A stretch of DNA of 64,000 nucleotides from Flavobacteriales bacterium. Its GTDB lineage: Bacteria > Bacteroidota > Bacteroidia > Flavobacteriales_E > Vicingaceae. Below are positions 39,938-50,064 of this stretch, piece by piece. Position 1 is the stretch's first letter. The number at the start of each line of letters is the position of its first letter. The stretch is from the NCBI GenBank assembly GCA_020853105.1, contig JADYZM010000039.1, positions 1 through 64,000 on the forward strand, written 5' to 3'. A program made the translations under genes and the position numbers. Under the pieces are notes generated by a model. The model saw only the letters and a list, made by a program, of their open reading frames with translations, was not told the DNA's origin and ran no database searches.

Positions 39938-40583
39938 TTATTGTTGAGTAGCAACTTGAGCCGTTTGAACAGAATCAGTCGGAACCACAGATTTTATTTC
40001 ATTCATGAATTTTGTTCTGATGTAGCTGATTATTAACCATCTTTCATGTTGATTTAATTGTGATGAATGTGACCCCATCAGCCCCTTTCCATAAGTAATG
40101 CTATGGAACATTTTTCCTTCGGCAATATCTAAACCTGGATTGAATTTAACCGGTAGTGGAGGAAATTTTTCTCTTTCTACTAAAATACCATCACCTTGTC
40201 CAGTTTTCCCGTGACACTGAATACAAAACATTCCATACAATTCTTCTCCTGCTTTTACGTCATTTTCATTTGATGCTAAAGGGTTTTTTAAAGTTTCTCC
40301 AGCTTTGATATATCCTTCTGGTGTATTTTCAAAAGAATATGGAACAAAACCACGAGGTATTGTGCCTTTAACAGGTGTTCTGGCAGACATTTTATCTGAA
40401 AATTCAGTATGAATCTTATCTTTTACTTCACCATAATCTACGTAAGCTTCAATAGATGGTGAACGATACATGTCTGGCATGTATTCAGGAGCTAGTCCAT
40501 TTTTTTCTCTACAAGAAAAAAGTGTTATTACAACAAATGCTAAACCAAGTTTTGTAATATTCTTTTGATAATTATTTTTCATA
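39938..40583 (-). CDS. Monoheme cytochrome c lipoprotein (ActE-like)
   Basis: Lipobox VVITLFSC, heme motif CIQCH, distal Met region GLMGSH; start ATG at 40581-40583 (MKNNYQKN). Confidence 0.88.
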
Positions 40584-40598
40584 AACAAATTACTATAA

Positions 40599-41129
40599 TT
40601 ATGCATTTTTCACATCAATCTCTAAAACACATGTTTCGTTGATTAATGCTTTTATATCTTCTTCTTTAACTGAATTATCAGAGGTGTGAATTTCCATTAC
40701 AAATCTGTCATCTGTAGTTCTTGGATAAGGATTTCTCCCTTTAAATCCAGGTAATGTCCAGTTTCTGAGTAAATATGTAATAGCCATACCATGGGCTGCA
40801 CATAATACTCCGAACTCAAATGTAATTGGAATAAATGCCGGTAAATTATCTATCAGTGTGAAATTAGGCTTTCCACCAATATTCAAAGGCCAATCCTGAA
40901 TCATAAAATACCACATTCCTAACAAAGCCATTGCGACACCAAACATTCCATAAATGAAAGCTGCTATAGCTATTCTTGTTCTCTTTAATCCAATAACTGG
41001 ATCTAATCCGTGAATTGGAAATGGAGAAAACACATCTCTAATATGAATTCCTTTTGCCACTAAATGTTTTGCACTTTCTAAGAGTACATAGTCATCGTCG
41101 TAAATTGCGTATATTTTTTTGTCTGACAT
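40599..41129 (-). CDS. DUF3341 domain protein (ActD-like)
   Basis: IYAIYDDDYVLLESAKHL, VFSPFPIHGLDPVIGLKRTRI, two TM. Confidence 0.9.
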   Translation of the reverse strand: MSDKKIYAIYDDDYVLLESAKHLVAKGIHIRDVFSPFPIHGLDPVIGLKRTRIAIAAFIYGMFGVAMALLGMWYFMIQDWPLNIGGKPNFTLIDNLPAFIPITFEFGVLCAAHGMAITYLLRNWTLPGFKGRNPYPRTTDDRFVMEIHTSDNSVKEEDIKALINETCVLEIDVKNA

Positions 41130-41173
41130 GGTTTATTAATTAAATAAACAATTACTAAATAATTTTAACTTCT

Positions 41174-42586
41174 TTATTTTCTTTTAACCGGATGTAACTT
41201 ATGAAATTCTTCATCCGACATATTTTTATATTTTTCACCTGATGATTTTAAAATTGTTTTCACCTCGTTGAAAGCAAGTACAGGGAAATATTTTAAGAAT
41301 AACAAATAGAAAACAGAGAAAATACCAATTGTTCCAACATAAACACCTATGTCAACCCATGTTGGGTAGAACATAGACCAACTTGATGGGAGATAGTCTC
41401 TATGAACAGAAGTTACTATAATAACGAATCTCTCAAACCACATACCTATGTTTACTATTATAGACATAAAGAACGTGAATGCTAAGTTGGTTCTTAATTT
41501 TTTAGACCAGAATAAGTGTGGAGACACAACATTACATGTCATCATTGACCAATATGCCCAAGCATAAGGTCCAGAAAAACGATTTATAAATGCGTATGAT
41601 TCGTATTCTACACCAGAATAATAAGAGATAAATAATTCTGTAAGGTATGCTACACCAACAATAGACCCGGTAACAATAATTACAAGATTCATGTATTCTA
41701 TGTGCTTCACAGTTACATAATGTTCAAGTCGCATAGCTTTTCTAACTATTAACATCAACGTTTGAACCATTGCAAATCCTGAAAAAACAGCTCCAGCTAC
41801 GAAATATGGAGGAAAAATGGTTGTATGCCAACCGGGAATTACAGAAGTAGCAAAGTCCATAGATACAATAGAGTGAACCGAGAATACAAGTGGTGTTGCT
41901 AAACCAGCTAAAACAAGAGATACTTCTTCAAATCTTTGCCAAGCTTTTGCGTTTCCAGTCCACCCAAAACTTAACAATGCATACATCAACTTTGGAACAG
42001 GTTTTTTAGCTCTATCTCGTATTGTTGCAAAGTCAGGAATAAGTCCAATATACCAAAAAACTAAAGAAACAGACATATATGTACTGATTGCAAATACGTC
42101 CCATAAAAGTGGTGAGTTAAAGTTAACCCACAAAGAACCAAATTCGTTTGGTAATGGTAATACCCAATATGCCATCCAAATTCTTCCCATGTGAATCATC
42201 GGAAAAGTAGCGGCCATAAAAACTGCGAAAATTGTCATCGCTTCGGCTGGTCGATTAATAGCCATTCTCCATTTTTGTCTAAATAGTAAGAGAACAGCAG
42301 AAATTAAAGTACCGGCATGACCAATACCTACCCACCAAACGAAGTTTGTAATATCCCAAGCCCAACCAACCGTATTGTTTAGACCCCAAGTTCCTATACC
42401 AACGCCAAGTAAGTATAAAATAGAACCCACTCCCCACAATGCTATGATTGTAGCTATGGTCATTAATATTTTCCACATTTTTGTAGGAGCATTCTCTATA
42501 GGATGCAACACGTCGTTAGTTATTTTACTATATGTAACGTCGTTACCTAAAATTAATGGTTCTCTTATTGCTGCTTCTTTATGCAT
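41174..42586 (-). CDS. NrfD/PsrC family polysulfide-reductase-like membrane subunit (ActC-like)
   Basis: NFVWWVGIGHAGTLISAVLLLFRQKWR, IVSMDFATSVIPGWHTTIFPPYFVAGAVFSGFAMVQTLM. Confidence 0.92.
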   Translation of the reverse strand: MHKEAAIREPLILGNDVTYSKITNDVLHPIENAPTKMWKILMTIATIIALWGVGSILYLLGVGIGTWGLNNTVGWAWDITNFVWWVGIGHAGTLISAVLLLFRQKWRMAINRPAEAMTIFAVFMAATFPMIHMGRIWMAYWVLPLPNEFGSLWVNFNSPLLWDVFAISTYMSVSLVFWYIGLIPDFATIRDRAKKPVPKLMYALLSFGWTGNAKAWQRFEEVSLVLAGLATPLVFSVHSIVSMDFATSVIPGWHTTIFPPYFVAGAVFSGFAMVQTLMLIVRKAMRLEHYVTVKHIEYMNLVIIVTGSIVGVAYLTELFISYYSGVEYESYAFINRFSGPYAWAYWSMMTCNVVSPHLFWSKKLRTNLAFTFFMSIIVNIGMWFERFVIIVTSVHRDYLPSSWSMFYPTWVDIGVYVGTIGIFSVFYLLFLKYFPVLAFNEVKTILKSSGEKYKNMSDEEFHKLHPVKRK

Positions 42587-42610
42587 TATTCTTAAATTTT
42601 AAAACAACTA

Positions 42611-45600
42611 TTAAGCTTCGCTATTTTCGATATTTCTAACTTTTGTTTGATAATAGATATTCGGTTGTTGGCCAACTTCTTCTATAACTCGATATGATCT
42701 GTTATGGTTCATTCCTTCGGCAGCCTTACTTGTTTTATCATTCAAATCACCGAATGTGATAGCTTTTGTTGGACACGCAATTGAACATGCTGTTTGTATT
42801 GAGCCATCTACAACTTTATCGCCTGCTTTTTTTGCTTCCAATTTTCCTTCTTGGATACGTTGAACACACAAGCTACATTTTTCCATAACTCCTCTAGACC
42901 GTACTACTACATCTGGATTTAAAACCATACGTCCTAAATCGTCTTGGGCTGGATTGAACTCTGTAAATTTACTGTATGCTTTATAGTTATACCAGTTAAA
43001 TCTTCTCACTTTGTAAGCACAGTTATTTGCACAATAACGTGTTCCTATACAACGGTTATAAGCCATCATATTTAATCCTTCATTACTGTGGGTAGTTGCA
43101 GCAACAGGACAAACTGTTTCACATCCGGCATGGTTACAATGTTGGCACATCATAGGTTGATGAACTACTAATGGATTGTCAGATGCTTGTTCCATCAAAG
43201 TATAAGCTGAAATTCCACCAACATTTTCTGCTAATTTTGTTTTCTCGTGGGTTTCTCCTATTTTACCAACTTCCTGATAATCACTAGCATAATACCTATC
43301 AATTCTCATCCAGTGCATTATTCTACCTCTTCTAACCTCATCTTTTCCGATAACCGCAATGTTATTTTCAGCTACGCATGAAGTTACACAAGCACTACAA
43401 CCAATACATGTATTCAAATCAATTGATAATCCCCATCTGTGCCCAATATTTTCTACCGGCTGTGCTTCCCACAAATCAATCTCTTTTATATTTTTTTGAA
43501 TCGATTTACCCTCTTCGTGAACAAGAAGCGTATGTGCAGGATTGTAATCGTCTTTATTTCCTTTTTTGTAAATATCAAGAACTGTTTCCCTTACAATTGA
43601 ATCTCTTCCCATTATGGTTTGTTGGGTTTGAGTTGCAGCAATGTGATATCTATTTGATGTATCGGCAATTGTTGCAATTCCAAAATAACTTAATCCATTT
43701 TCTGTTAAAGAAACCAATGGATAAGCATTTTTACCAATAGGGTCTTTTAAATTTCCTACTTTTTTACCATATCCAAGGTATATACCAATTGTTCCTTTTG
43801 CTTGACCGGGTTGTGCAACTACTGGTAAATTTTCTAATGTTTTTCCATTCACTGTAACATTTACAACATTAGCTAACTCTTCTTGCCCTAATTTAGTGTT
43901 ATACCCTCTAGAAATCATTTCAGCAGGATTCATAGCAACATAGTTGTCCCATGTTACTTTTGAAATTGGGTCTGGCATTTCTTGTAGCCAAGGATTATCA
44001 GCTCCTGAACCATCTCCAACAGCCATACTTTGAGTCAATTCAATTTCCAAATCACCACCTTTTATTGTTTTAACAGCATTATAAATACTATTTAAATCTC
44101 CAGTAAAAGTTAAAGTTTGAGATGAAACAAAAGGTATCTCTACGATTCCATCGTGCAGAGTTTTGTTCCAAAAATCAGAAAAAATAAGTTGAGCTGTTTG
44201 CAGTGTAAATATGTTTGCCTCCCAATAAGACTTCAAATAGTCATAATAAGAAGTTGAATTTCCTTTCCAAGTTAAAAAGCTTTCTTGAGCTTGTCTGGTG
44301 TTAAATAATTTTGTAATTGTAGGTTGTCCTAATGAATATTGACCTTCAATAGGATTTGCATCATTCCATGATTCTAATGCATGATTATCAGGACAAACAT
44401 ATTTACAAGCAGCAGCAGTATCGTTTAATTTTGTAGCAAATGAAACGGTTGTTTTAACTTTAGCTAAAGCAGCTTTAAAATCATCTCCTAAAGTAGAAAC
44501 TGGATCAACACCATAGATGAACAATGCATCTACTTCTCCAGCTTTCATTTCTTTTATTAATTTCAATAATTCAGCATCATCACCAGCTTTAGTATTAGAA
44601 TGGCGTACTAAATCTATTGTTTTTCCGTAGTTTCCAAGTAAATTGTTGATACCATTAACTAAAATTTGTACATTTTTATCGTTAGAACCACAAATTACAA
44701 TTGATTCGCCAGCAGTTGCTTTTAAATCTTTAACAACAGCATCAACGTATGTATCATATTTTGTTGCTGCAGCAGAAATACCACCACCTAATTTATTTAA
44801 AATTTGAGCAACAACAGCTCCATATTCAGATGGCTTAACTGGAACTCTAACATCTGCGTTTGTTCCAGACAATGACATGTTTGCTTCAAACTGATAATGT
44901 TTAGACATCCAATCATTATCTGGTTTTCTTGTTTGAGCATAATCGTTAACATACATTAAAGCATCTAACCAGTTACCCATAAAGTCAGCACCAATACTTA
45001 CTATTGTTTTAGCTTTCTTAAAATCATATGTAGGTATAGCAGCTTTTCCGAATGTATCTTTGTTTGCATTAATAATTCCTGAATAAGAAATTGGATTGTA
45101 TGCTACAATTAAATCCTCACCTAATCTTCCTTTAACATTTCCTGCTTCATCCTTTACTTCTTTCCCTCCGAATTCTAACAACACACTTAATGTAGAAGGA
45201 CTTATTATTGAATTTGTAAGAACTCTAACATTTTTAGCTGACGCTAATTCATTTTTGATTGCAGTATCAACAGTTTTCCAGTCTGAATCTTTACCATTAG
45301 CTAATGGATTCTTTAATCTGTTGTTATCATATAATGATAAAACTGATGAATTAATTCTTGCGTTAACTGCACCTTTGGTTAACGAAGACATTTCGTTTCC
45401 ACTAATAAAAATCGGGCGTCCTTCACGAGTTTTTACAAGAATGGGAGCATAATCATTACCGTCAAAATAGGTAGATGCGTAATAATTTGCTAACCCGGGT
45501 GTAACTTCTTCTGGTTTATTTAAATAAGGAATTGCTTTGGTTATAGGGGTTTCACAAGCTGCTAATGAAGCTGCAGCAACTCCAAATCCTAAATATTTCA

Positions 45601-45763
45601 AAAAATCTCTTCTTGTTGTAGATGAGCTATCTAAAGTATCCTTATCAGCCAAAAATTCATCCACAGGGATATGTTCAGGAAACTCATTCCTTGCTGACTC
45701 TAAAAATTTAGCATCGTCATTGAGTTGTTCTAATCCTTTCCAGTATTTTTTTGTATTAGCCAT
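42611..45763 (-). CDS. TAT-variant-translocated molybdopterin oxidoreductase/4Fe-4S fusion (ActB-like)
   Basis: TTRRDFLKYLGFGVAAASLAACETP; four Fe-S cysteine groups (CIGCSACVTSC, CQHCNHAGCETVCP, CIGTRYCANNC, CSLCVQR...CSIACP). Confidence 0.93.
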   Translation of the reverse strand: MANTKKYWKGLEQLNDDAKFLESARNEFPEHIPVDEFLADKDTLDSSSTTRRDFLKYLGFGVAAASLAACETPITKAIPYLNKPEEVTPGLANYYASTYFDGNDYAPILVKTREGRPIFISGNEMSSLTKGAVNARINSSVLSLYDNNRLKNPLANGKDSDWKTVDTAIKNELASAKNVRVLTNSIISPSTLSVLLEFGGKEVKDEAGNVKGRLGEDLIVAYNPISYSGIINANKDTFGKAAIPTYDFKKAKTIVSIGADFMGNWLDALMYVNDYAQTRKPDNDWMSKHYQFEANMSLSGTNADVRVPVKPSEYGAVVAQILNKLGGGISAAATKYDTYVDAVVKDLKATAGESIVICGSNDKNVQILVNGINNLLGNYGKTIDLVRHSNTKAGDDAELLKLIKEMKAGEVDALFIYGVDPVSTLGDDFKAALAKVKTTVSFATKLNDTAAACKYVCPDNHALESWNDANPIEGQYSLGQPTITKLFNTRQAQESFLTWKGNSTSYYDYLKSYWEANIFTLQTAQLIFSDFWNKTLHDGIVEIPFVSSQTLTFTGDLNSIYNAVKTIKGGDLEIELTQSMAVGDGSGADNPWLQEMPDPISKVTWDNYVAMNPAEMISRGYNTKLGQEELANVVNVTVNGKTLENLPVVAQPGQAKGTIGIYLGYGKKVGNLKDPIGKNAYPLVSLTENGLSYFGIATIADTSNRYHIAATQTQQTIMGRDSIVRETVLDIYKKGNKDDYNPAHTLLVHEEGKSIQKNIKEIDLWEAQPVENIGHRWGLSIDLNTCIGCSACVTSCVAENNIAVIGKDEVRRGRIMHWMRIDRYYASDYQEVGKIGETHEKTKLAENVGGISAYTLMEQASDNPLVVHQPMMCQHCNHAGCETVCPVAATTHSNEGLNMMAYNRCIGTRYCANNCAYKVRRFNWYNYKAYSKFTEFNPAQDDLGRMVLNPDVVVRSRGVMEKCSLCVQRIQEGKLEAKKAGDKVVDGSIQTACSIACPTKAITFGDLNDKTSKAAEGMNHNRSYRVIEEVGQQPNIYYQTKVRNIENSEA

Positions 45764-45793
45764 TGTGTTTAAGCTTAAAAATTCGTGATTATA

Positions 45794-47413
45794 TTAATAA
45801 TGACATTTTGCACATTCCCAACCACCTATTTCCTCAACGGTTAGTTTTCCATCACCCAACCATTTTTCTTTGTATTTATCAGTCATTCTGGCGTGCATTT
45901 CTTCATAATATCCGTTTCCATCTTTCATAACACCTGTTGTTTTATGACATTCAATACACCATTTCATGGTTAACGGAGAATATTGTTCAACAACATCCAT
46001 TTCTTCAACAGGTCCATGACAAGTTTGGCATTTTTGACCTCCAACGGTAACGTGTTGTTGATGACTATAAAATACGTGATCCGGTAAATTATGAACTTTA
46101 ATCCATTTTACAGGCTGAGGATTATCGCCAAATTTTTGTGATGATGGATCATAATCCAAAGCTGAATATATTTTTTTGATTTCATCAACCATAGAATATT
46201 CTTGTCCATTATATGTAAATGTTTTGCCACTTGAACCGTCAACATATTTATGACAATTCATACAAACGTTTAACGAAGGTATTCCAGAAATTTTGCTGTG
46301 TCTAGCACTTGAGTGACAATAATTGCAATCAATTTTATTATCTCCAGCGTGAACTTTGTGTGAAAACTTAATTGGCTGTTCTGGTTTATAACCGGTGTGA
46401 ACTCCAATTGTATTAGCGTTATTCATTACTTTTACCAATCCTCCAAAAAACAACACAATAACTACCAATGCTACCAAACCGCTATTTTTTGAAATTGTAT
46501 ATTTACAAGCATCAGCAAAAGATACTGGTCCTGAATATGCAACACCTTCTTTATCTGCAGCTGCTTTTGCAATTGATACTCTAGCTTTGTTTAACAATAA
46601 TACTAATCCGGCAAGTATAACAATTATTACTCCCAATGTTATCATTACTGATTTAGAGTCAGTAGAAGAAGTTTCTGAAACAGCTACTTCCTCAGCTGCT
46701 GCTTCTTTTTTATCTGATGGAGGGTTTTGGATGTATGCTAAAATTGCTTTAATATCAGCCTCAGAAACTGGTTGTGGAGGCATAGGAGATTTATTGAATT
46801 CTTCAAAAATTGCTTTTGCATCAGCATCTCCACTAGCAATTAATTCTGGTGAATTTTGAATCCATTTTACTAACCATTCAAATTTTCTTTTGTCATTAAT
46901 TCCTTTTAAGCCAGGTCCAACTATTTTGTTATCACCAATGCTATGACAAGCAGCACAATTTGCTTTAAAAACTTTTTCTCCCAACAAAACCTCTTCACTA
47001 ACACCTTCAGTTTTTGTTGCTGTTTCAGTTTTTACGGCAGTTTCAGCATTTGGATTTGCTAAATAGTCAAAAATTTGATTTAATTGTTCGTCTGATAATG
47101 CTTGGGCAGGCATCGGAATTTTACTAAATTCTTCAAAAATTGCAACAGCATCTTTATCACCTGATGCAATAAGCTCTGCAGAATTCTTTGTCCATTTTAA
47201 CAGCCATTCCCTACTTCTTTTTTCGTTTATTCCTTCCATGCCTGGACCTACTAATTTATTTGACCCAATGCTATGGCAGGCTGCACAATTGGTTTTAAAT
47301 AAGTCTTTTCCACCTTGAGCAAATAAAGACGTTTGTACGAAAACTGATAAAACAAATACCAACGACAATTTTATCGTGGTTATCAATTTCGCAAGATTTA
47401 TTATCTTATTCAT
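45794..47413 (-). CDS. Multiheme cytochrome (ActA-like) with two N-terminal cytochrome c domains and pentaheme c3-type domain
   Basis: Seven CxxCH motifs: CAACH x2, CNYCH, CMNCH, CQTCH, CIECH, CAKCH; two TM segments between. Confidence 0.92.
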   Translation of the reverse strand: MNKIINLAKLITTIKLSLVFVLSVFVQTSLFAQGGKDLFKTNCAACHSIGSNKLVGPGMEGINEKRSREWLLKWTKNSAELIASGDKDAVAIFEEFSKIPMPAQALSDEQLNQIFDYLANPNAETAVKTETATKTEGVSEEVLLGEKVFKANCAACHSIGDNKIVGPGLKGINDKRKFEWLVKWIQNSPELIASGDADAKAIFEEFNKSPMPPQPVSEADIKAILAYIQNPPSDKKEAAAEEVAVSETSSTDSKSVMITLGVIIVILAGLVLLLNKARVSIAKAAADKEGVAYSGPVSFADACKYTISKNSGLVALVVIVLFFGGLVKVMNNANTIGVHTGYKPEQPIKFSHKVHAGDNKIDCNYCHSSARHSKISGIPSLNVCMNCHKYVDGSSGKTFTYNGQEYSMVDEIKKIYSALDYDPSSQKFGDNPQPVKWIKVHNLPDHVFYSHQQHVTVGGQKCQTCHGPVEEMDVVEQYSPLTMKWCIECHKTTGVMKDGNGYYEEMHARMTDKYKEKWLGDGKLTVEEIGGWECAKCHY

Positions 47414-47573
47414 ACTAAAATAGTTACGATATTTTATAAGAAAAATGTTAATTCAACGGCGACAAATTTATAAGAAACCTTGTTTTTTTGCTATGATTTT
47501 TAGAAAATTGTTCATTATTTCTGTAATTTAGAATCGTTCTAAATAACTTCTTGAAAAAGTTTTTGTTTTGGAA

Positions 47574-47606
47574 ATTGTGGCATAGATTTTTATTGTTATA
47601 AATTTG
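47574..47606 (+). promoter_or_regulatory. Candidate Bacteroidota promoter (-33 ATTG, -7 TAAATTTG)
   Basis: ATTG 47574-47577, 21-nt spacer, TAAATTTG 47599-47606; 22 nt upstream of ATG 47629. Confidence 0.5.
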
Positions 47607-47628
47607 TCATGAATTGAACTTGGTTTTT

Positions 47629-48054
47629 ATGTCTCTACAAATTCTTACAATTTTATTATCATTTTTATTTTTCAATACTTTGTTTGCCCAAGATACTGAA
47701 CCAATTAAAATTGATTCATCTGAAAAAAAAATTACTATCAAAGTAAACAAAGAAAGTGGAATTAGTGAAATCTTGGAAACAAATCGTTCTTCTTTTACTG
47801 TTCAGGGATATAGAATTCAAATTTTTTCTGACAATAAAAAGCAACCCGCACGGGATGAAAAAGCAAAGTTTTTATCACTATTTAATGGGGTAAAAGCTCA
47901 TGAAATATACCAACAACCCTATTTTAAAATACGTGTTGGTGATTTTAGGACAAAAATTGAAGCTCATAAGTTTTTAAAAGAGGTAAGTATTCATTTTCCA
48001 AATAGTTTTATTGTAAAAGATGATTTGGAAATAGAGCAGTTGTTACCTAAATAA
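47629..48054 (+). CDS. SPOR domain-containing secreted protein
   Basis: Signal peptide; VQGYRIQIFSDNKKQPARDEKAKFLSLFNGVKAHEIYQQPYFKIRVGDFRTKIEAHKFLKEV; ATG at 47629 preferred to the track's TTG. Confidence 0.85.
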   Translation: MSLQILTILLSFLFFNTLFAQDTEPIKIDSSEKKITIKVNKESGISEILETNRSSFTVQGYRIQIFSDNKKQPARDEKAKFLSLFNGVKAHEIYQQPYFKIRVGDFRTKIEAHKFLKEVSIHFPNSFIVKDDLEIEQLLPK

Positions 48055-48080
48055 AAAAGCCTGCATTTAGCAGGCTTTTT
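48053..48080. terminator. Bidirectional terminator between convergent genes
   Basis: aaaaaagcctgc-attta-gcaggctttttt. Confidence 0.88.
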
Positions 48081-48085
48081 TATTT

Positions 48086-48901
48086 TTAAGCTTCATCTTC
48101 GTCTGAAACTTTAACTCTTGCAATTCTCTTTTTTGGTTTTTCTTCCTCTGTAATTTCTTTAAAGTTAGGATCAAAAGCAGAATCCACCAATATTCTACCA
48201 CAATGCTCACAAACTAAAACTTTTTTATGCATTTTTATATCTAATTGTCTTTGTGGTGGAATTGAGTTGAAACATCCTCCGCATGAATCTCTTTGGATAG
48301 TAACTACTGCAAGACCATTGCGTGCATTTGAACGAATTCTCTTATATGCGGTAAGCAATCTATCCTCAATTACTTTAGCTGCAGAATCAGATTTTTTTAT
48401 TAACGATTGTTCTTCGGCACTGGTTTCTTCAGTAATTTCCTCTAGTTCTTTTTTCTTATTTGCCAAGTCTATTTTTCTACCATCAAGGTATTCAACAGCT
48501 TCATTTATTTTTTCTTGTTTTGAAGCTAAATTAAAACCACCTTCTTTGATTTTCTTCTCTGCCAATTCAATTTCTAATTTTTGAAATTCAATTTCTTTTG
48601 AAATTGCATCATACTCTCTGTTGTTACGAACTTTATCTTGTTGTTCGGTATATTTTTTAATCAGATTATTAGAGTCGGTTATAGAATTCTTTTTGTTTGA
48701 CAACTCAACCTTCAAGTCTTCAATTTCCGTATTTAAATTTTCTAATCTTCTTTGCAATCCTTCAACCTCATCTTCTAAATCCTGAACCTCAAGAGGAAGT
48801 TCACCTCTGATTATTCTAATTTTATCTATTGTAGAATCTATTACTTGCAAGTCGTATAGAGCTTTAAGCTTTTCTTCTATTGTTGCTTCTTTTTTAGCCA
48901 T
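48086..48901 (-). CDS. Coiled-coil protein with C-terminal C4 zinc ribbon
   Basis: Long heptad coiled coil; CGGCFNSIPPQRQLDIK...VLVCEHCGRILV. Confidence 0.88.
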   Translation of the reverse strand: MAKKEATIEEKLKALYDLQVIDSTIDKIRIIRGELPLEVQDLEDEVEGLQRRLENLNTEIEDLKVELSNKKNSITDSNNLIKKYTEQQDKVRNNREYDAISKEIEFQKLEIELAEKKIKEGGFNLASKQEKINEAVEYLDGRKIDLANKKKELEEITEETSAEEQSLIKKSDSAAKVIEDRLLTAYKRIRSNARNGLAVVTIQRDSCGGCFNSIPPQRQLDIKMHKKVLVCEHCGRILVDSAFDPNFKEITEEEKPKKRIARVKVSDEDEA

Positions 48902-48904
48902 ATA

Positions 48905-49999
48905 TTATAGGTAATTTATTGGGTTTGTATTTATTTCTGACAAATGAACGGCGAAATTAATAATTTTTTTTGTAAGTAATTCATAAAAAATTTCTTTAGT
49001 AAATTGTTCCGATTCATAATGTCCAATATCCGCGATAAGAATTTTATTATTTGCATCAAAAAATTGGTGGTATTTGAAATCTGATGATATAAATACATCG
49101 GCATTACACTGTATGGCATTTTCTATTAAAAAACTACCCGACCCTCCACAAACGGCAACCTTTTTAACTTTTTTATTTAAAATATTTGTGTACCTGATTC
49201 CATTTGAATGAAAAATATTTTTCAACTGAGTTAAAAATTGCAGTTCATCAACTTCATTTTTAAGTTCACCTACTAACCCTGACCCAACTGTTGTAGAATT
49301 TTTTAATTCAAAAATATCATAAGCAACTTCTTCATAAGGATGTGTTATTTTCATTGCGTGAATAACCTTTTGGGTAAGGTGTTTTGGAACAACTACTTCA
49401 ATCTTTAATTCATTTTCTATATGAAGTTCATCTGTTTTTCCAACAAAAGGGTTTGCTAAGCTATTCGGTTTGAATGTACCTTGTCCTTGACTATTGAAGC
49501 TGCAATCTGAGTAATTGCCTATAGACCCTGCTCCTGATTCAAACATTGAGTTTCTAACAACTTCAGCAGCAGATATAGGACAATACACAACCAACTTGTC
49601 TAATATATTTGATTTTTCAGAGAGAATTCTATTATTTATTAATCCAATTTTTTGAGCTATTTTATAATTAACTCCGTTATAAACATTATCTACATTAGTA
49701 TGTGCCGCATATATGGAAATATCGTTTTTAATCGCTGAAATAATTGTTTTTCCAACATACGTTTTTTTAGTAATTTTTTTAATCCCTCCAAACAAAATTG
49801 GATGATGAGCTATGATCAAGTTGCATTTTTTTTGAACCGCTTCGTTTACAACGTCTTCAGTAACATCTATACTAATTAATACTCCAGTTACAATATTATT
49901 ATTATCTCCTATAATTAATCCGCAATTATCATAATCTTCCTGATATGAAAGAGGAGCAAACTCTTCAATTAAATCTGTAATATCTTTAATCCGATGCAT
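48905..49999 (-). CDS. Nif3-like dinuclear metal center hexameric protein
   Basis: YQEDYDNCGLIIGD, NLIIAHHPILFGGIKKI, YAAHTNVD, CGGSGSFLI, DIGHYESEQFT. Confidence 0.92.
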   Translation of the reverse strand: MHRIKDITDLIEEFAPLSYQEDYDNCGLIIGDNNNIVTGVLISIDVTEDVVNEAVQKKCNLIIAHHPILFGGIKKITKKTYVGKTIISAIKNDISIYAAHTNVDNVYNGVNYKIAQKIGLINNRILSEKSNILDKLVVYCPISAAEVVRNSMFESGAGSIGNYSDCSFNSQGQGTFKPNSLANPFVGKTDELHIENELKIEVVVPKHLTQKVIHAMKITHPYEEVAYDIFELKNSTTVGSGLVGELKNEVDELQFLTQLKNIFHSNGIRYTNILNKKVKKVAVCGGSGSFLIENAIQCNADVFISSDFKYHQFFDANNKILIADIGHYESEQFTKEIFYELLTKKIINFAVHLSEINTNPINYL

Positions 50000-50064
50000 C
50001 TTGAATGTTTTTTTTAAACAAAATGGTCAAATAAATTATTAATCACAACTTAACTTTAATAAAA

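Noticed and set aside
43378-43740. 120-aa plus ORF within the ActB gene, and 45096-45452
   Set aside because: Antisense to an unambiguous 1050-aa oxidoreductase gene.
47463-47470. TAAATTTG (minus) as promoter of the ACIII operon
   Set aside because: Matches the -7 consensus but no TTTG at the expected -33 spacing; not strong enough to list.
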